64,000 bases of DNA from Erpetoichthys calabaricus (lineage: Eukaryota; Chordata; Cladistia; Polypteriformes; Polypteridae): the NCBI RefSeq assembly GCF_900747795.2, contig NC_041396.2:38278674-38342673 (forward strand), in the 5' to 3' direction. Position numbers and translations under genes: made by a program. Positions 25,001-36,517 of this stretch are shown here, piece by piece. Below the pieces are notes generated by a model. The model did not search any database. It was given only the letters and a program-made list of their open reading frames with translations, and had not been told where the DNA came from. Every line of letters begins with the position of its first letter. The stretch's first letter is position 1.

Positions 25001-28000
25001 AAACCCGAATTTCAGAATACCGTTATGTTTATCCCCTTTCCTAAAGAACACTTACCTTCATAGATAGCGATGATATGTGGGTGGTTGAGAGAGGACATGA
25101 TCTCGATTTCTCTGCGGATGTGAATCAAATCCTGCTCATCTTTTATCTTGCTTTTCCGTATCGACTTTATGGCAACCTTCAGAAAAAGAAAACCAAAAAG
25201 AGTCAGGAACAAAGTTACACACCTCTTCACATTCAGGCACTTACTACATTTATTACTAGGGCTCTGGATTGATAGAGTTCTTGAACCATTTCATAAATAT
25301 GGCACAGGACGAAAACGAGTCTGTAAACATTAATTGATGCCTACTTTATATTTCCATACATTTTATCTAAGCACCCTTTTACAGTGTTTATTCTAAAAAC
25401 CAGATGGAGGCATGCAACTAAACTGGACTTTTGTAGAACTATGCTAGGATGAAAACAGGTTGATGCAGACCAAAATAGAGAAATATTTTTAGGTTATCAA
25501 AAAATTGCTTTCAACCCATAATAAATAAATGTTAGCTGGACGCTACACCCTACAACCGTTCCTAAAATGCTACAAATGGGTCAGTACCATTAATAGATGT
25601 ACATCAGTATAACTGAGGTATTGAAGGGAAATGTCACTCACTCATTGGCATTTAAACTGATAAAAGTGAGGCTCAAATTTACAAAAAAAAAAAAAAAAAA
25701 AAAAGTTACTCTGAGGATAAGGGGTCCAGGACTTGCCCATTCTACCAATGATCACCATGCAGAGATACTGGTGCTTTATAGGAACATTTAAATTCACAAA
25801 GTGGCATTTGATGCCACGTCAGAGCAGAATACAAAATGAAGAAAACCTGGGAATTTCACATAGACTAAGAACAGCTTTCTTGTTCAGAACCAATGCTTTC
25901 ATGACGTGGGCCCCCACACTGTAGTGGCAATCTTTAGGGTTTCCCACGGTTTATTTAGACAGTGTGGCTAGGTGGATAAGGCTTTGGATTTCAAGCTCTG
26001 AATCTGCAGGTTCAAATCTTACTACTGACAGTGTGTGACTTTGAGCGAGTCACTTGGCCTATGCTGCAATTGAAAAAACAAGAGAAATGTAACCAAATGT
26101 ATCTCAAATGTTGCAAGTCACCTCGCATAATGGCATCAGAAAAATAATAATTTTACATGCTGTACAACCATAATAGCACATACAAAAATCTTGGGCAACA
26201 AAAAATGTTAGTGACCAAAATACAGACAAATTTACCTGTGCTTAACTGAAAGGACTCTCTTCTGACCAACCAAGTAAACTGTTCAACAACTGCATACAAC
26301 GTTTTTATTGCCTGTTCTGTAGAGTTTATTGCTATGTATGACGTTGAAATACTGTTTAGGTGACATTCCTTCAACCTGTGCAAGGTCATCCTAAAATCTC
26401 TTAATCATTAGACGGATTCACTTTTTTCATACACAAAATTTGCATCTCAACCCTGAGAAGGTCCAAAACATTCAGTGCACAGTTACAGTGTCTTTGCAAT
26501 CACAGGTGACAAACAGTAATACAAGGACAAAGAGGAAACACAGTAACTCCTTACCCATATACACTTGACCAACTCCACGCACTACATAAGCAAAGCCCAT
26601 GCTGTTTAAACTACCAGTGTTGAAGCTGAATAAACAGATTCACCCTACAGCCCACTGAGAGTCTCTCTAATCCATCAGGTAAGAGAAATATAAGATAGTC
26701 AATGGTTGTGCACTGTGCTACTTAAAACTGAACAAAGTACAACAGGACTGAGGATCTGGCGACACATCCACAGCCTTGGCATGTCACCTACACAACAACT
26801 CAACAAGCACCACAAATATGCAATAAAGCCTAGAAGTGTTAATGAACATAATCTTTGATGAGCGAGAAAGTCAAGGCAAAAAATGTACTTTGATGCTGGG
26901 AAAAACTTCAAAAGCTTCAAAGCACTGTCAAGTTTGTTTTTAAATACCATTCCCTTTTCAGTTTCTTTGCCTTGCCTCCCTCAGGGGAAGAAAAACAAAT
27001 TAAAAAAATACTCTGAAGACAGCACACCTTCTTCAAATCCACGCCCTTCTACTGTCACGCATAGTGTTACAAACAAAACTTGTGGGGAAAATAAATAAAT
27101 ACAAATACCTTGTGCTTATCACAAGGGGCAACTCTCCTGAAGACCTGACCACAAACAATATGAAATCAAAAGAAAAACAAATCCCCCTGTTAAGTAAGAG
27201 TTTGGCAAATGAATCACAACAGCAGCAGCACCTTTTCCGGGAATGGCTTTTGGCAATTCTGTTGCAGGACTGGCTCTTCTTCCACACCCAATTCCCTGCA
27301 AGTTTTTAAACTGCCAAGTACAATACAGCAAGCTATTTTTAAACTGCTAATAGAAATAAAAACCCCACTTTCTGGGTATCTATTCTTCTTCAAACAAAAA
27401 CGTTCAGCTCATTACCTGCAGGGGCTTAGGAAACATACAAATGTTCCTAGTCTCCAGATCACAAGAGAACTCAGACATGTGGCACGTGAAACATTCAACA
27501 AAGAGTGCCTTAACAAATAAAGAATTAAGCTGCATGTTTTAGGGAAGCTGGGAGGGGAATCATTTCTTGCAGCATCCAGTAACTAAATATAACTGGGAAA
27601 GAATCATCTCAAACAATGTATTCATGCAAAGACCACTGGCAGACATTAAGGCATTTTTGATTAGTATAACTTACGTTATGTTCACCCATTCCCTGTTTCA
27701 TGCTAGAATTTCTGTTCTGTGACACTGTGACAATCCTAAATCAATCCTAAAACCCACCCCCGTCATCAAACAAACTACCATATACATGAACACACTCTTA
27801 ACTTATTCCCTATTAACATCCATTTATTTCGTTTATCTTTTATTGTAGAGTCAGATATTAAATACTGGACACATGTTCAAGATAATTGCCGGTCTAAAAA
27901 AAAAAAGTCAGCTACATTAGTTCCATAGCACTAGCTGAGTAAGCACTCACACTGTACTGTATTACATAAACTCTCACAAAGTCATTCCACACTAGAACAT

Positions 28001-31000
28001 GTCTTGGAGGAACAACATTTTTAACAATAAAAGGAAAGTGCACAATCAGTAGATGGAACCCAGGAAGCCATCATCCAATTCATACTAAAAGGACATGACA
28101 ATACCCTTACCCCCATCCCCATGTCACCCACCCCCAAACCACCACCGGTTTTTGTCAAAGCTTGTCCACCCACTATTTTAATCAGCTGGCGAATCCCACT
28201 TTTAGGCCTGGAGCTGCTACCCTTATGATGAGGGGGAATAGCCGTTACACAACAGGCCATTACTACTTCAATGACTTGTTCTGTACCATTTGGCACTCTG
28301 AGCAACCCTTCATTTTCAAAAATCCCGCAGAGTTAACACTATCAGATTGAAAACACACAGTATTTGTGACCAGTTACAAATTTTTACCAAGCACACAGTT
28401 CTCAAACTTATCCACCAAGAGGAACAAGGCCATTTCATGTTGTCTTTTTCTACAGGATACTGGCCTCTTGTTCCCAGCCCAACCAAGGGAACACTCGCTT
28501 ATGTAGTGTAAGTTTAGAGTAGTGGGGAGTCATAGTATATTCCAGGCCTAAGACAGACAAGACCAACCCTGGACAGCAGATTAAATCAACTTTGTGGCAT
28601 ACTCACATCACAACACCCATACTGGATTACCAATCAGCCATACATATCTATTGACTTCTAGTACTTCAAGAAAACTCATATGAGGCACACAGTCTTTAAG
28701 CAAGGGGATACCAGAATAAGAATTGAATCTGGGGCCCTTGAGCAGCAAAAAAAGGCAGCCCCAAAGAAACAATCTAGCTAGTTTACCTTCACGGTGTTCA
28801 CTGTGCCTCTTTTAGTACACCATTATAAAAAAAAAAAAATCTCATTTTGTAGTTTCAAGCCCAACTGCTTTAACACTCTTCCTTGCATACCATTGCCAGC
28901 CCTGGTTCAAACTTTCCAATGCACTGACCTGTAAACAGTTTACAAAACCAGTCCCATAAACACCCCACTCCCTCAAATTACGGAGTATAAACATGTGCCT
29001 TATGATGTTATCGAGATTTTGGGCTGCAGACCATTAGATCTCAAGCTTAGATCATAACTTAAAGGTTAAAGCATTGCGTTGAACGAATCTTACAGCCTGG
29101 CAGTGCATCAACTACAAACAAACAGTACATAAAGAAGAGCACTGTGCTATACTGAAGTCCCCCGCATTGGTGTTAGCATAAAATAAAAACTCCCATTGTA
29201 TCATTTCATAAGAAACACCAGGAGGATTCTTCCAGAGAACTAACCCAAGTGGATCAACATCTTACATGGTGGGAACCTTTGGCGGAAGTATGAAGAAATT
29301 ATTTAGAAACAACAGCTGGGTGGCTGAAATGATTAGTATGAGGAGGGAAAACATAACAATGGAATCTGAAGGTAAACTATTAGGCTGAAGGAACTTTGAC
29401 TTTATTACTCATTACCCAGGAAAGCTGACTTTCAGTTTCAGCTATTCAAATTTTTTCAAAATGCTTATCAAAGAAAAACTGAATACTACCGCAGGCAAGG
29501 GGGTGGTTTGTGTGTTATTTTGAAATAAGGAAATTTTTTATCAAGCCGTGGGTTTTGGTTAAGTGCTGATTAAAAACAAAAATTATAAGAAAAACACTAT
29601 TTTGTTTATATTAATTTAATTAATCTGTATGGTGAACATCCAGACACCATTTGGGATGCAGGACGACACTCGGAGAAAACACAAACTCACTAAACACAAA
29701 TCAGGGAACTTGGAAGGCAGCAATGCCTACCCAATGAACTTTATAATCATTTAAAAGAAAAAATATATTTACATCATTAAATACGACATGAACATGTGAT
29801 AACCATGTATATTATAAACACTCTCTCTTTCCAAGGTCTGAAGCTCTTTTAAGCTTAATGTTTAAATACACCTTAACACCCTGCCCTTTCTCTACTGCAT
29901 TCTGAAACCTAAATCACTTAATCTGATAAACTTTCACTTTAGTTTTTATCTTGCTCCAAATGCCTGTCACTATTTTCTGAATCCACTTTTTCAATTATTG
30001 AGACAAAGCCTATCTATCCTTGTAGCACTTTGCCTGGACAAGATGCCCAACAATCACAGAAAGCACACAAGTCCATAACAGACCAATTTCAAAACCACCC
30101 AATCTAACATGACATCTTGAATTTTCTACCTAAGCCTGCTACTGCAGTATACATTTAAAAATCAATGTAAACTGGACTGTGAAGAGAATTGTAACAGCAC
30201 TAGTATAATAAAGGCACAATTTTTTGAAAATCAAAAAAACAATTCTCTCTCTCTGCACTCACACATGCAAGTAATACTTATAAGTCAACTGGCCTTTAAA
30301 AATAGACTTGTTTACTGATTTGTGTCCCATGACTCACATGCTGCACACCTACAACATTCAAGAAAAGAAAAGGAAAAAAAAAAAATCAGTTCAGGATTTC
30401 CCCACAACTCTCACTAAACATAAACTGAAAATAAGGCAAGTAGAAAGACCAGTTTTTGTTTTTGGCACACCAGCCAAAGAATGCTTAGATCTCAATCGGC
30501 ATGTAGTGGCATACCCTTGATTTTTCCCTCCAAAACAGAAGAGATTGAAGCTGTCACTAAACAGTTAAGTATGCCAACTGACCAAGTTAAAGTTAGCAAC
30601 CTGTATACCAGTGGATCCTCAGAGAAGATCCAAAGGTGCATCTGCTTTCATGTACTTTCATTTAGACTACCTCCAAACAGCAGGTGCAATGAGCTCCTCT
30701 TATCTCCAAAACACAGAGGCCAGATAAAAGAGAGAAGGCCACCGGACTTTGAGCCTAAAACTAGATAAACTGTAGTAGTCTGGGGGAAGATTCAAAAAAT
30801 AAAAAAAGCTAGGGATTGTGTCACAATTGCTACTCAAATGCAGCACGGCAAAAACAAATCAACTAAAAACAATCAAATGAAAATGATTTACCCAAGGCTG
30901 TCTTTATTTCTGTCAACACTCTAAAACTTCCAGTTTTGTCTTGTTCCCTCTGGTATATGTACAACTAGGCCAGTTATGCAAACTATTTTAACATGGCACT

Positions 31001-32799
31001 TGGACCAAAATGTGCTGCATAAAGTGAACTACTGACTGTGTAACATCAACACTAACAAAAATATCGTTGCCAGAAAGCATGAAACATGGAATATAGCCCG
31101 ACCAAATTTTAATAGGAAAGTAATTATACTCACATAATTTAAAACCATAACAGCCTGCATCCGCTTCAAATTTTACTTTTTTCCCCCTCACAGAAAAGGA
31201 GTATTGCTTTATAATATTAAACACTGAGTAATAAACTTTAACAAGATTCTCTAAAATGAAAAAATGCAGCAATCTTATTGTGTTTGAACAATTAATTTTA
31301 GTCTTAAGTTAACATTGCTTAAGATGCTTTTAAATTCCAAACAGGGATAGTTGTTTTCATCTAAACTGTGAAAATTAAGTGCACTATCCATGAACAATAC
31401 AAGTCAAGTTTAGTCTTCAGATTACACACAGGTAACAACTTAATTATAGCAGAGATCAGTTCATAGAAACTGTTTAAGCAATATGCACACATTTTGGAAG
31501 ATAAACTTGGAAGGTAATCCTTTTCAATTTCTATACAGACACAAAAACCATCATCAACATTAGCTAGAAGACCTACAACCCCTCTTGTGGCCAGAGCCAC
31601 GGTCATTACAAAAGCAAACACAGATTATATGCAGATCACTTACAAGTGCTCAACAAACTTACAAGTGCTCAAAATGTTCTCCGTCAGCTCAATTATCTGC
31701 AAGCCACAAACTACAGCTTTAAGGTACATTCAAAAACATGCTTTAGACTATTTTTTTCTTTCCGAAATAAATAACACAGCCTAAATTTGTGAATTTCCCC
31801 TTGGGATTAATAAAGTGTCTATCTAAATAAAATTTAAATAAATCGATTGAACATACGTTCTCCACTCAGTGTCCTAGTCCTTCGTTGTAAACTGAGACCG
31901 CCACAATAATTTGAAATTAATAACCAGTTCCAGTTTGAAGACGATCTTGCCCATTCTCGCGCTATTTATATTTAAAACAAGTCATACTGCTGTTTAAAAG
32001 ACGGTAGACTTTTGTATATGCAAAATATTCCTTAAAGGATGACTCCCGTTTGGAATATAATACATTTTTGAAGATATATTGCTCTGACATACAAAGCAAA
32101 CGACGGCAGTACGTATTACATTATGTAATGGCGAGTTCACGCAGGTGTAACCTCCATTTGTTTCCATACAAACACCTGCCAAGGTGGCACCCCAGAGAGG
32201 TAAATAAATGACATTAATTTCCATAGAAGAGGCAGCTTTATTGTTGATATATCAGTTTGGTTACGTGACTTCTGTCGCGCTGGATAAAGTTAATTAATTA
32301 AACATGTACACCCAACTGTGAAATTCTATGGTGTCTGACGCGAACACTGAGAATCTTGTAGCTTAACCGTGCAACAAAATATATTTACGCCCGCTTCAAA
32401 CAAAAAGATTTTCCCTTATTATAAACAAAGAAAATATACGTTATAGCTGTATTCTACTTTGCGTTATTGGCACGTAAAAAAACAGACGACGCAAACTGAC
32501 GCATCTACCCATGAACCCGGCAATGCTTGCTATGCGACGGCAATAGAGCACCTATTGTTGGGATAGACGTGTACACGGCTGCCCTCTCCATTTATACTTC
32601 GTAACATAAGAGAACATGTGCTTACCACTCTTCCCGAGGTCTCTACTGCTTTCTTCACCTTTCCATAAGTGCCTTTGCCCAGCGTTTCTAGGAACTGGTA
32701 GCGATGCCGGAGGTTATGCTTGTGGTGATGTCTTTTAACTGCTTGTCTCCTCAGCGAGACACCCTGCGAACCGGAGAGAGCCGGCGAACTGCTATCCAT
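20997..32799 (-). CDS. NUAK2: NUAK2, AMPK-related Ser/Thr protein kinase (six coding exons)
   Basis: The coding sequence joins 32799-32626, 25176-25056, 24044-23893, 23432-23367, 22975-22723 and 22060-20997; every junction has GT-AG ends and the frame is kept through 609 codons plus TGA. Kinase landmarks: glycine loop GKGTYGKV (41-48), ATP lysine in VAIK (K62), HRDLKLEN (catalytic D156), DFG (174-176), activation-loop T189 in LQTFCGS (LKB1 site in this family), SPE (198-200). The C-terminal half carries GILKK (378-382 and 432-436), SILK (474-477) and ESGYYS (441-446). NUAK kinases are LKB1-activated relatives of AMPK that act on myosin phosphatase and cell adhesion; GILK-type motifs dock PP1. 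[16 protein letters not shown], the MAxWLRRxSRPLxENG-like stretch, SLDELA and [17 protein letters not shown] match NUAK2 better than NUAK1 from memory. The length is close to human NUAK2. No break or missing catalytic residue is seen. Confidence 0.96.
22215..22455 (-). mobile_element. Old SINE copy in NUAK2 intron 5
   Basis: The minus strand follows the SINE order: head (TTTGCCTTGCAAAGACACGG), body (GTGGAGCTGGTACACACCC; CATGTGGGTTTTCTCTGGCT) and end (GAAAATGGATAGATAG). Strong divergence indicates an old insertion. Confidence 0.55.
22723..22975 (-). CDS. NUAK2: NUAK2 coding exon 5
   Basis: It starts at IADFGLSNL, so DFG, the activation-loop threonine ([13 protein letters not shown]) and the C-lobe helices ([20 protein letters not shown]) lie in one exon. 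Acceptor TTGCAG, donor GTGAGA; it ends in phase 1. An open frame that reads past the donor into the intron is not evidence of a longer exon. Confidence 0.95.
23367..23432 (-). CDS. NUAK2: NUAK2 coding exon 4
   Basis: A 66-bp exon encoding 22 residues, [20 protein letters not shown] followed by IK. It holds the whole catalytic loop, with the HRD aspartate and the metal-binding asparagine. Acceptor CAACAG, donor GTGAGC, phase 0 at both ends. Confidence 0.95.
23893..24044 (-). CDS. NUAK2: NUAK2 coding exon 3
   Basis: It encodes [19 protein letters not shown] and on to VSAVHYCHK: the hinge region (MEYAS) and the alpha-D/alpha-E helices of the kinase. Acceptor TTGCAG, donor GTGAGA; it enters in phase 1 and leaves in phase 0. 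Confidence 0.95.
25056..25176 (-). CDS. NUAK2: NUAK2 coding exon 2
   Basis: It begins with VAIKSIRK, which holds the ATP-binding lysine, and runs through the alpha-C helix ([15 protein letters not shown], with the salt-bridge glutamate) to IYE. Acceptor CTGAAG, donor GGTAAG; it ends in phase 1, completed by exon 3. It sits about 7.4 kb downstream of exon 1. Confidence 0.95.
25680..25704 (+). repeat. Poly(A) run in NUAK2 intron 1
   Basis: A run of over 20 A residues. It may be the tail of an unrecognised retroposed sequence or a simple repeat. Confidence 0.6.
25961..26148 (+). mobile_element. tRNA-derived SINE with L2-like tail, NUAK2 intron 1
   Basis: The head AGTGTGGCTAGGTGGATAAG and GGTTCAAATCTTACTACTGA keep RNA polymerase III A and B box spacing as in tRNA-derived SINEs. 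The body has GTGTGACTTTGAGCGAGTCA and the end reads TTGCAAGTCACCTCGCATAA, a decayed form of the L2 LINE 3' tail (AAGTCGCTTTGGATAA). It is a different family from the GGAT-tailed SINEs in the rest of the window. Confidence 0.7.
26149..31783. other. NUAK2 intron 1, no exon seen
   Basis: Long intron with short A runs and no reading frame resembling a protein. Around 29630-29735 a minus-strand SINE remnant (CATCCAGACACCATTTGGGA, GGCAGCAATGCCTACCCA) is possible. Confidence 0.45.
31784..31830 (+). mobile_element. Rex3/RTE-like LINE 3' tail
   Basis: GTGAATTTCCCCTTGGGATT followed by AATAAAGTGTCTATCTA is the well-known 3' end of Rex3-type RTE LINEs in fish. Only the terminal ~50 bp are present, in NUAK2 intron 1. 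Confidence 0.65.
32626..32799 (-). CDS. NUAK2: NUAK2 coding exon 1
   Basis: Fifty-eight codons from the ATG at 32799 to a phase-0 junction (AGAGTG then GTAAGC). It encodes a short serine-rich leader, the basic [14 protein letters not shown] stretch typical of NUAK kinases, and the start of the kinase domain with the glycine loop. The first ATG of the frame was taken as the start because the leader has NUAK2-like length and no upstream in-frame extension is evident. Confidence 0.95.
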
Positions 32800-33060
32800 G
32801 TTTCAGCCGAAAGTAAAATAAATAATAATTTAATAAAAATTCTGTGAAATGCACAAGTACGGCCGCAAACACTAAAGCGACACGTAATCAAACCAAAAAA
32901 GCCGGAAAACTAACACATTCCTCTTCCCTATCCGCCAGAACAACAACTAAAGCATGCGTCTCGAAAGCGGCTGCTAAGAGCAAAACCTGGCAGGTGAGGT
33001 ACCCGCCCAACTAGTTAATATTAATAAGACGTTGAATGCGATTGGCTAGAATCAGAAAAG
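32800..33060 (-). promoter_or_regulatory. NUAK2 upstream region / likely promoter
   Basis: Sequence just upstream of the NUAK2 start codon. It has scattered CpG, a CCAAT box on the gene's strand (ATTGG on plus at 33041-33045, about 240 bp upstream of the ATG) and no clear TATA box. It lies between the gene and the repeat-rich region beyond 33.8 kb. The transcription start cannot be fixed from sequence alone. Confidence 0.5.
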
Positions 33061-33664
33061 AGGCGTGATTCTGGTGAAAAATGACCTTTATCAGAATTTA
33101 CAGGGGGTGCTGGAACGACTTAAATTGACGGTTTGGAATTTGTATTGCTTTAGGAGATTTTACTAGCAGGTCGTATAATATGTTCAGTTTAAATGTATTT
33201 GATATTACATGGAAGAATGGAATATCGAGAACATTCCGGGTTTTAAACCCATGAATGAGGAGCAAATTCACTAGGCTCTTTTACTCATAAATCTACATTT
33301 ATGCCAAACCAATTTTAAGTCACCAGTAGAATCCTAATCACTGGATTTGTGACGTAGCAGTTGTGCTCCCTGGATAAACAGATATATAGATCGATTCATT
33401 TTCTTACCCGTTTGTCCAGTTTAGATTCGCGGCGAGCACACTCTCTTGCTTATTCGAATTCATTTTGAGTGACCAGTTCGCCTAATAAGTACACCTTTGA
33501 AAAGTGGGAAAAGTGAGTTTACCCAGAGAAAAAAACGCATAAAGGCACGGCGGGAGTCTTTATTATTCCATTAGACACGGCAGCTGAAATATTGATATAG
33601 ACAAAATGTACGTATGTACAGAGTCGTCCATTAACAAACTTTAATGTTCCTTATTAAGTCATGT

Positions 33665-33740
33665 GTGCGAGCAAGACAAGGAACCAACACTGGATGGGAC
33701 GCTGTTCCATCGTAGAGCTCATTCACAGATCCGGGCACCC
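33665..33740 (-). mobile_element. Old SINE 3' fragment
   Basis: AAGGAACCAACACTGGATGG and GACGCTGTTCCATCG match the reverse of the SINE 3' body. Short and diverged. Confidence 0.45.
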
Positions 33741-33852
33741 TTTTACAGCTGCTAGGTGTTGGGGAAAAACCGGAGAAGGGTCAGCAACCGCTCAGAAGAC
33801 ACACACACAAAGAACGTGCAAAATTTAGGCAGATACTGTAAATCAAAGCGCA

Positions 33853-34186
33853 CACTCTTAAAAATGATGGTGCCGAAGTGGTTCTTCAGAGCGATGCCAT
33901 ATGAGAAACAGAAATAATCTTTATTTATTGAGATCCATAACAACGTCCATAACTAACCATGACAAGTAACTAGAAAGAGTCTCGTTGCATATAACGCAAG
34001 GTAAGTTCGAAATTTCTTGATCTGTTAGTATCCCTCTAGGTAGCCTTTTTAAGATTAAAGAATCAAAGTCATGTGCAAAAGGCCCTTCCCAGAATTATTA
34101 TTTTTTTCCTTGTCAAACAAAGGTTCTACAATGAGCTACAGAGCCCAGAAAAGTATACCATTAAAGAAATAGCTTTTTTAGGAGTG
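33853..34186. mobile_element. Palindromic MITE, CACTCTTAAAAAT family, copy A
   Basis: It starts CACTCTTAAAAATGATGGTG and ends in the inverse, CTTTTTTAGGAGTG, with the family's GTGGTTCTTCAGAGCGATGC. It has no coding capacity. The same ends recur at 36.05, 39.02, 39.93-40.81 and 42.55 kb. Confidence 0.65.
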
Positions 34187-34879
34187 TAAGACACTAATTT
34201 TGATTGGCAAAGACTAGTCTGATTGATAAGCATAAACAAATTCTTCGGCAAAAAAAGCTCAGAGTATTAAAAATATCAATATAGTGGTGTGCATTCTTAG
34301 AATAGCTCAACAAAAACAATTAAAAACTGTAATTATAAGACTATAATAGAATACGATTTTTGATTTCTGCGGCAATGCTTTCTTTATTTCAATCATTGTT
34401 TTTGTTTCTCCTTGCCTCCGTAACGATTTTCCCAAAATTGTGGTGCTTCAAATCTTTCTGAAAAAATGTTATCATCACTGCTGTTTCCTTAACGAGAAGC
34501 TTTTCTTCAACTTTTCTCTACTAATGTGTGCTAGATTGATTGTACAAACACGTTGGCAGGATGCACGGCACATCGCAGCATTTCAGCGTAAAGTTTCATT
34601 ACATATAATGCAGACTCTTAATTGTCTCAGTGAACGTTATTGACTTTCAAGCTGGACAAAGAAGCGCATTTTCCTTTTGTTTAGTTACCAGAAAAGGTCG
34701 GAATCCCAGAAATGACATACTTTTCCCATGGGACTGACTTCCTAAAGGAAGATCAAGATCTGAAAAGCGCTCTAATTTCGCGATGCCTGGATGGTTATTT
34801 TTTCCGTTTACTGAGGTAAACTGGTTCAATTCCAGAATTGGTGTCCACTGCACATTTGCTGTTCTTCAATATTCCTTTG

Positions 34880-34975
34880 AGTTTCGATGCACATTAGTGG
34901 GTGACAGTGTCCTGCAATAGACTGGCACCTGCTTATTCCCGTCTTGACTCCGTGATAGACTCCGGCACTCTGAGA
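34880..34975 (+). mobile_element. Old SINE 3' fragment
   Basis: GTGTCCTGCAATAGACTGGC and CTTGACTCCGTGATAGACTCC resemble the 3' body of fish GGAT-tailed SINEs. Diverged and short. Confidence 0.4.
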
Positions 34976-36051
34976 CCCTCAAACTTGGAATAACAAGGTT
35001 TTGCGTGTGGGTTAATAGAAACAGATATGTTAAATATAGTGGCTTAAGAGCAAATCCCCTTAAGGGAATTAAAATATCGCTTTTGTTCGTTAAACAAAAC
35101 TTTTTTATTTAAAAATGGTCTGATAATATTACACACTGTCATATGAAAAGGTTTATTTGAGTTTATTAATGAAAATTGGCCTCGCAGACAGGAACTATTC
35201 CGGCTGGCGATAATCAAAGAGTACCCTCTGTCTATACCGACTATCAGTTCCTGTCTCATCATATGGTTTCGGTTAACCAAAAAGCACCTCGACAGTAACC
35301 AAGACTCCAGTCCATCACAAATCACATTGACTCACATTAGGTCAGATTAGAGTCGTCAGTCAACCTAACAACCTGCTTTGGAACTGTGAAAGTCCACCAG
35401 AATCCATTGACCAATCCAATACACCTTATCAATGATCAGGCAGTCGCCTTTGGGATGGTTAGCTGTAGCCGAAGGGGACTTCCGGAGCATCGAAGTAATA
35501 CATAAAAAGGGGATTAAAGCAGAGAATCAAATTAGTGTATCAGCAGATCGAGAGCCAAATTGACCTTTCTACTGAAGTGAAGTGGGCTAGATAACAAACA
35601 TCTCCTCCTTGTTGTGATATCCGGAGTTCCTGTGGTCGCTGATTAATAGTGATTCAGCGCTCCTTAGTTATCTGGACACCGGCTGATCAAAATAGAAAAG
35701 TAAACTTGGCAAATATAACGCCATTCCTCAAAACAGACCTAGAGTTGGGAAATCGTGACATAAATAAATTCTTTCAAAGACATCGACAAATATGGACCAC
35801 TGCACCGCAGACAGGAATTTTGCAAAGCTATCGTGACCGCCTGCCCCCGGACACCTCAGACTTGTTCATACAGACTTGTAGATGAGATGTTACATTCCAG
35901 AGCTGATAAGGACGGTAAAATGTACTCACCCCCCAGCAAGACAACACTGGGGGTCTTAGAAGCTCAGGCTACATTCCACTATTTTCTTTTGAATTCAACT
36001 GTGTTAAAACACACATTCATTAGCATAAAAATAAAGTATAAAGCTTTATGT
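34976..36051. other. Intergenic, nothing recognised
   Basis: No repeat family, RNA gene or exon could be supported here. Confidence 0.4.
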
Positions 36052-36145
36052 CCACTCTTAAAAATGAAGGTGCCAAAGAGGTTCTCCACAGCGATGACAT
36101 AGTGGAACCATTTTTAAATGCCAAAAGAGCCAGCCATATGAACCT
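36052..36145. mobile_element. MITE, CACTCTTAAAAAT family, copy B (partial)
   Basis: CACTCTTAAAAATGAAGGTG, CCAAAGAGGTTCTCCACAGC and TGGAACCATTTTTAAATGCC match copy A. It runs into a CA repeat and the neighbouring SINE; the opposite end was not found. Confidence 0.6.
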
Positions 36146-36167
36146 TAACACACACACACACACACAC

Positions 36168-36195
36168 ACATCCATCCATCCATTATCCAACCCTC

Positions 36196-36227
<32 letters not shown>

Positions 36228-36439
36228 TCATTACATTTATATAGCGCTTTATATCCTAACTACAGGGTCACGGGGGTCTGCTGGAGCCAATCCCAGCCAA
36301 CACAGGGCACAAGGCAGGAAACAAACCCACCACAGGGCACACACACACACACACCACGCACACTCTAAGGACAATTTACAGTCGCCAATGCACCTAACCT
36401 GCATGTCTTTGGACTGTAGGAGGAAACCGGAGTAATGCC

Positions 36440-36445
<6 letters not shown>
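36168..36445 (-). mobile_element. SINE interrupted by a short insert and a TA microsatellite
   Basis: The minus-oriented SINE 3' body (reverse of GGATGGATGGA, then AGGGTCACGGGGGTCTGCTG) carries a 70-bp insert at 36200-36257 made of (AAT)n and TTACATTTATATAGCGCTTT, set between TATAT copies. The 5' half stops at the TA repeat at 36446. Confidence 0.75.

Positions 36446-36514
<69 letters not shown>
36446..36514. repeat. (TA)n microsatellite
   Basis: About 34 TA units left of the Tc1-like element, continuing as TA and TATG units to its right (37791-37820). Tc1-like elements insert at TA, so the microsatellite is the target. Confidence 0.95.

Positions 36515-36517
<3 letters not shown>

Noticed and set aside
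25961-26035. Functional tRNA gene
   Set aside because: The A and B boxes are tRNA-like but the cloverleaf is not kept and a SINE body with an L2-like tail follows.
20997-32799. Calling the kinase NUAK1
   Set aside because: The N-terminal [27 protein letters not shown] and [17 protein letters not shown] stretches fit NUAK2 better from memory; a phylogeny would settle it.
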